A stretch of DNA of 33,010 bases from Candidatus Ruthturnera sp. Lineage in GTDB: Bacteria; Pseudomonadota; Gammaproteobacteria; PS1; Pseudothioglobaceae. Shown in pieces: positions 30,995 to 33,010 of this stretch (within the stretch, counting starts at the first letter, position 1; each line of letters opens with the position of its first letter). A model generated the notes under the pieces. It was not told the origin of the DNA and did not search any database. It saw nothing but the letters and a program-made list of their open reading frames with translations. The position numbers were made by a program, and so were the translations under genes. The stretch lies in NCBI GenBank assembly GCA_018648985.1, contig JABGOT010000084.1, positions 1,470 through 34,479 on the forward strand, in the 5' to 3' direction.

Positions 30995-31351
30995 TTGAAA
31001 AAACAAACAACGAGACGCTCTAACAAGAGCGCTACAAAAAAGCCAAATAATCTATTTGGCTTTTTTTATCAATATTGGATTACTATTATTCTACTCGTGG
31101 TTTTAGCTACTTTGATACGTCAAAATTTTTTCATTAATCAATTTCCAACTTCTTTAGCCAGTAAGCAAGCTGTTATTGACCAGCACACACAGGTCAATCA
31201 AGCATTGAAAAAACAAAACACCATAAAAAAAACCGATCTAAAAGCAGAAACAGCCTCTAATATGGAAATTTTAGAATCACAAGCACGCTATCGATTTGGG
31301 CTAATAAAAGATGGTGAGACTTACCACCAGATTACGCTACAAAACCCTTGA
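30995..31351 (+). CDS. ftsB: Cell division protein FtsB (DivIC family)
   Basis: FtsB forms the FtsQLB complex in the divisome. The C-terminus EILESQARYRFGLIKDGETY is the conserved DivIC/FtsB end (IE.xARxxLGMIxxGE). A membrane helix is at about 28-47, followed by a short coiled coil. The only in-frame start giving the helix is TTG at 30995, with a 26-residue basic N-terminal extension; the total of 118 aa is longer than usual (about 90-105). A perfect hairpin plus T-run lies in codons 14-24. It is followed by ispD-ispF, the E. coli order. Confidence 0.8.
   Translation: MKKQTTRRSNKSATKKPNNLFGFFYQYWITIILLVVLATLIRQNFFINQFPTSLASKQAVIDQHTQVNQALKKQNTIKKTDLKAETASNMEILESQARYRFGLIKDGETYHQITLQNP
31016..31067 (+). 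terminator. Tandem hairpins with T-run inside the 5' coding part of ftsB
   Basis: First hairpin: CGCTCT (31016-31021) with AGAGCG (31026-31031), loop AACA. Second: a 14-bp perfect stem AAAAAAGCCAAATA (31036-31049) with TATTTGGCTTTTTT (31053-31066), loop ATC, and seven T ending at 31067. By structure this is a strong intrinsic terminator. It is located 60 bp after the 78-aa gene stop but within the ftsB frame, so it could stop most transcripts before ftsB. Confidence 0.8.
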
Positions 31352-31398
31352 CTATACCTTGGGTATAATAAACCCATCTTTTTATTATTTGTCTTTTC

Positions 31399-32100
31399 AT
31401 GTCGACTGACCAGCACTTTCTGATTGTACCTGCTAGTGGTATTGGCTCACGTATTGGAGGTGATACCCCTAAGCAATATTTAAAGCTAAACAATGGCTTG
31501 AGTGTACTCGACCAAACCTTAAAATCTCTACTGAGTATTGATCAAATCAAGGGTTGTATTATCGCCATTGCCAAAAATGATACTCACTTCAAGCAATCAG
31601 AATTTTTCAATCATTCAAAATTACTCGCGACAGCGACTGGCGGAAAAGAGCGCTTTCATTCGGTAATATCGGCTTTAAACTCTCTAAAAACTTTTGCTAA
31701 AGACAATGATTGGGTGTTAGTTCACGATGCAGCAAGGCCTTGTGTAAAAACTACTGATGTAGTCAACTTAATCAACCAACTTAAAGATCACCCAACCGGC
31801 GGATTACTAGCCACTCGAGTAGTTGACACTATTAAAAAAGCAAACAATATCCAAGTTAAATCTACCTTAGACAGGTCTAATCTTTGGCAAGCACAAACAC
31901 CCCAAATGTATCGATTTGGTGTATTATCAAAAGCCCTGGATAACATTATAAAAAATGGTTTAAATATTACTGATGAGGCTAGCAGCATTGAAGCTTTAGG
32001 ACTTGAGTCTATATTGATTGAGGGTAGTAAAAGCAACCTAAAAATCACCACAGCAGAAGATTTAGATTTGGCTAACTTTTATTTAGAATCAAATAATTAA
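31399..32100 (+). CDS. ispD: 2-C-methyl-D-erythritol 4-phosphate cytidylyltransferase
   Basis: IspD makes CDP-ME in the MEP isoprenoid pathway. The 233-aa protein has the nucleotide-binding VPASGIGSRIGGDTPKQYL near residues 10-28, then VLVHDAARPCV near 111-121 and a C-terminal ITTAEDLDLA. The VPASGIGSR form (IxAAGxGxR in others) is a modest variant. It starts 47 bp after ftsB, and ispF begins on the very next base after its stop. Confidence 0.96.
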   Translation: MSTDQHFLIVPASGIGSRIGGDTPKQYLKLNNGLSVLDQTLKSLLSIDQIKGCIIAIAKNDTHFKQSEFFNHSKLLATATGGKERFHSVISALNSLKTFAKDNDWVLVHDAARPCVKTTDVVNLINQLKDHPTGGLLATRVVDTIKKANNIQVKSTLDRSNLWQAQTPQMYRFGVLSKALDNIIKNGLNITDEASSIEALGLESILIEGSKSNLKITTAEDLDLANFYLESNN

Positions 32101-32577
32101 ATGAACATTAAAACCGGACTTGGGCAAGATTCTCATGCATTTGACAGTGTCAATGGCAAGCCGCTTATTTTGGGTGGCGTTGAATTTGACCATCCTCAAG
32201 GCCTACGTGGCAATAGTGATGCTGACGTTATTCTACACTCTCTCACTAACGCTATTTCTTCAATCACCGGACAAAATATTCTCGGTGTTAAAGCTGATGC
32301 GCTCTGCCAACAAGGAATTATCGATAGTGCCGAATACTTAAAGTTAGCGCTAAATGATCTTAATGGCTGGCATATCGAGCATATTGCCATTTCAATCGAA
32401 TGCTTGGTGCCAAAAATTTCACCAAAAATAGAAGTGCTTAAATCCAATATTGCTCATTTAATGAACACTAACATTGCTAATGTTGGCATCACCGCTACAA
32501 CTGGTGAAGGTTTAACTGCATTTGGTAGGGGTGAAGGCATTCAGGTCTTTAGTATTATCACCGTTTCAAAAGCGTGA
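32101..32577 (+). CDS. ispF: 2-C-methyl-D-erythritol 2,4-cyclodiphosphate synthase
   Basis: IspF cyclises CDP-ME 2-phosphate, two steps after IspD. The 158-aa protein has the zinc ligands in GQDSHAF (D9 and H11 region) and in DADVILHSLTNAI (His near 42). The C-terminal TATTGEGLTAFGRGEGIQ is the family hallmark. Its ATG directly follows the ispD stop, and its TGA overlaps the murC GTG start (GTGA). Ending in murC instead of truD differs from E. coli. Confidence 0.97.
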   Translation: MNIKTGLGQDSHAFDSVNGKPLILGGVEFDHPQGLRGNSDADVILHSLTNAISSITGQNILGVKADALCQQGIIDSAEYLKLALNDLNGWHIEHIAISIECLVPKISPKIEVLKSNIAHLMNTNIANVGITATTGEGLTAFGRGEGIQVFSIITVSKA

Positions 32578-33010
32578 ACAACTTCCGTTCTGCCTCTAAT
32601 TCTAGAATTCAAAATATTCATTTTATTGGTATTGGTGGCTCTGGAATGAGTGGCATTGCCGAGGTATTACATAACCTTGGTTATCAAATTTCTGGCTCAG
32701 ACATCAGCTCTAATTTAGTCACTAAAAGGTTACAAAAACTAGGTTGTAAAGTCAACAAAGGTCACCATGCTGATCATGTTGTTAATGCACAAACTGTGGT
32801 AGTTTCGAGCGCAATTGACCAAACCAACCCAGAGCTAATAAAAGCACATGAGCTTAATATTCCTACCGTTCCTAGGGCTGAGATGTTGGCTGATATTATG
32901 CGCTTTCGGTTTGGTATTGCAGTAGCTGGCACTCATGGAAAAACCACGGTTACCAGTCTGATTACTCACATACTTAATATTGCCAAACTTGACCCTACTT
33001 ATATTATTGG
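32574..33010 (+). CDS. murC: UDP-N-acetylmuramate--L-alanine ligase, partial (5' end)
   Basis: MurC adds the first amino acid of the peptidoglycan stem peptide. The visible 145 codons start at a GTG that overlaps the ispF stop by 4 bp. IHFIGIGGSGMSGIAEVLHN near residues 15-34 is the Rossmann-type signature, SGSDIS follows, and the ATP-binding loop AVAGTHGKTTVTSLI is near 121-135. The gene runs off the right edge, with no defect in the visible part. Confidence 0.95.
   Translation, partial: MNNFRSASNSRIQNIHFIGIGGSGMSGIAEVLHNLGYQISGSDISSNLVTKRLQKLGCKVNKGHHADHVVNAQTVVVSSAIDQTNPELIKAHELNIPTVPRAEMLADIMRFRFGIAVAGTHGKTTVTSLITHILNIAKLDPTYII

Noticed and set aside
31348..31369. TTGACT ... TATAAT as an ispD promoter
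   Set aside because: The spacing is only 10 bp, too short for a sigma-70 promoter. The TATAAT is part of a TATACC/GGTATA inverted repeat.
1..33010. Mobile elements, prophage, toxin-antitoxin pairs, tRNA or rRNA genes, CRISPR
   Set aside because: Nothing supports any of these; the antitoxin-like gene at 4305 has no toxin partner, and no spacer contains a cloverleaf that I can fold.

Overview
The window is 33 kb of gene-dense, AT-rich chromosome with no mobile element, CRISPR array, rRNA or tRNA. Gene orders are typical of a gammaproteobacterium: lolB/hemA-prfA, ruvB-ybgC-tolQRA, fur divergent from bamE, mnmA-hflD, ftsB-ispD-ispF and a miaB...phoH neighbourhood. The low GC, very short spacers and copper/cytochrome maturation genes resemble the marine sulfur-oxidiser SUP05/Thioglobus and bivalve-symbiont clade. 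That placement is an inference from gene order and composition, not from a marker-gene comparison.

Layout. From 8654 down to 1 the minus strand carries a chain of 13 tightly spaced or overlapping genes: lolB, ruvB, ybgC, tolQ, tolR, tolA, a MbcA/ParS/Xre-like gene, minC, glyS, dtd, two membrane or secreted hypotheticals and an ArsC/Spx-like reductase. Divergently, hemA-prfA run on the plus strand and converge on fur-znuB. bamE (with an unusual Lys/Ala-rich tail), ccmA and ccmB follow, then metK and ahcY.

The centre (14.4-15.9 kb) is the most striking part. metK is preceded by a promoter, an RNA with the core of a SAM-II/SAM-V pseudoknot riboswitch, and an intrinsic terminator. ahcY is preceded by an extended -10 promoter and a sequence matching the SAH (S-adenosylhomocysteine) riboswitch. 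Together these suggest that SAM production and SAH removal are controlled separately, each by its own metabolite. A HIT-superfamily nucleotidyl enzyme follows, then a candidate small RNA or attenuator upstream of glyQ. The glycyl-tRNA synthetase alpha gene is thus far from its beta gene glyS.

The right part holds a DedA-like protein, a minimal NlpD-like lipoprotein, mscS and miaB. A minus-strand copper-chaperone operon (pcuAC-sco1 plus a small third frame broken by an amber codon) comes next, then phoH, mnmA, hflD, rpsT, smr, xseA, an M23 peptidase, an RDD protein and a small two-helix membrane protein. The window ends with ftsB (with a terminator-like hairpin inside its 5' coding region), ispD, ispF and the start of murC. 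Most genes are housekeeping: envelope assembly and division, translation, methyl cycle, isoprenoids and cytochrome oxidase copper supply. The novelty lies mainly in RNA-level regulation, rearranged operons and a few altered or orphan proteins.
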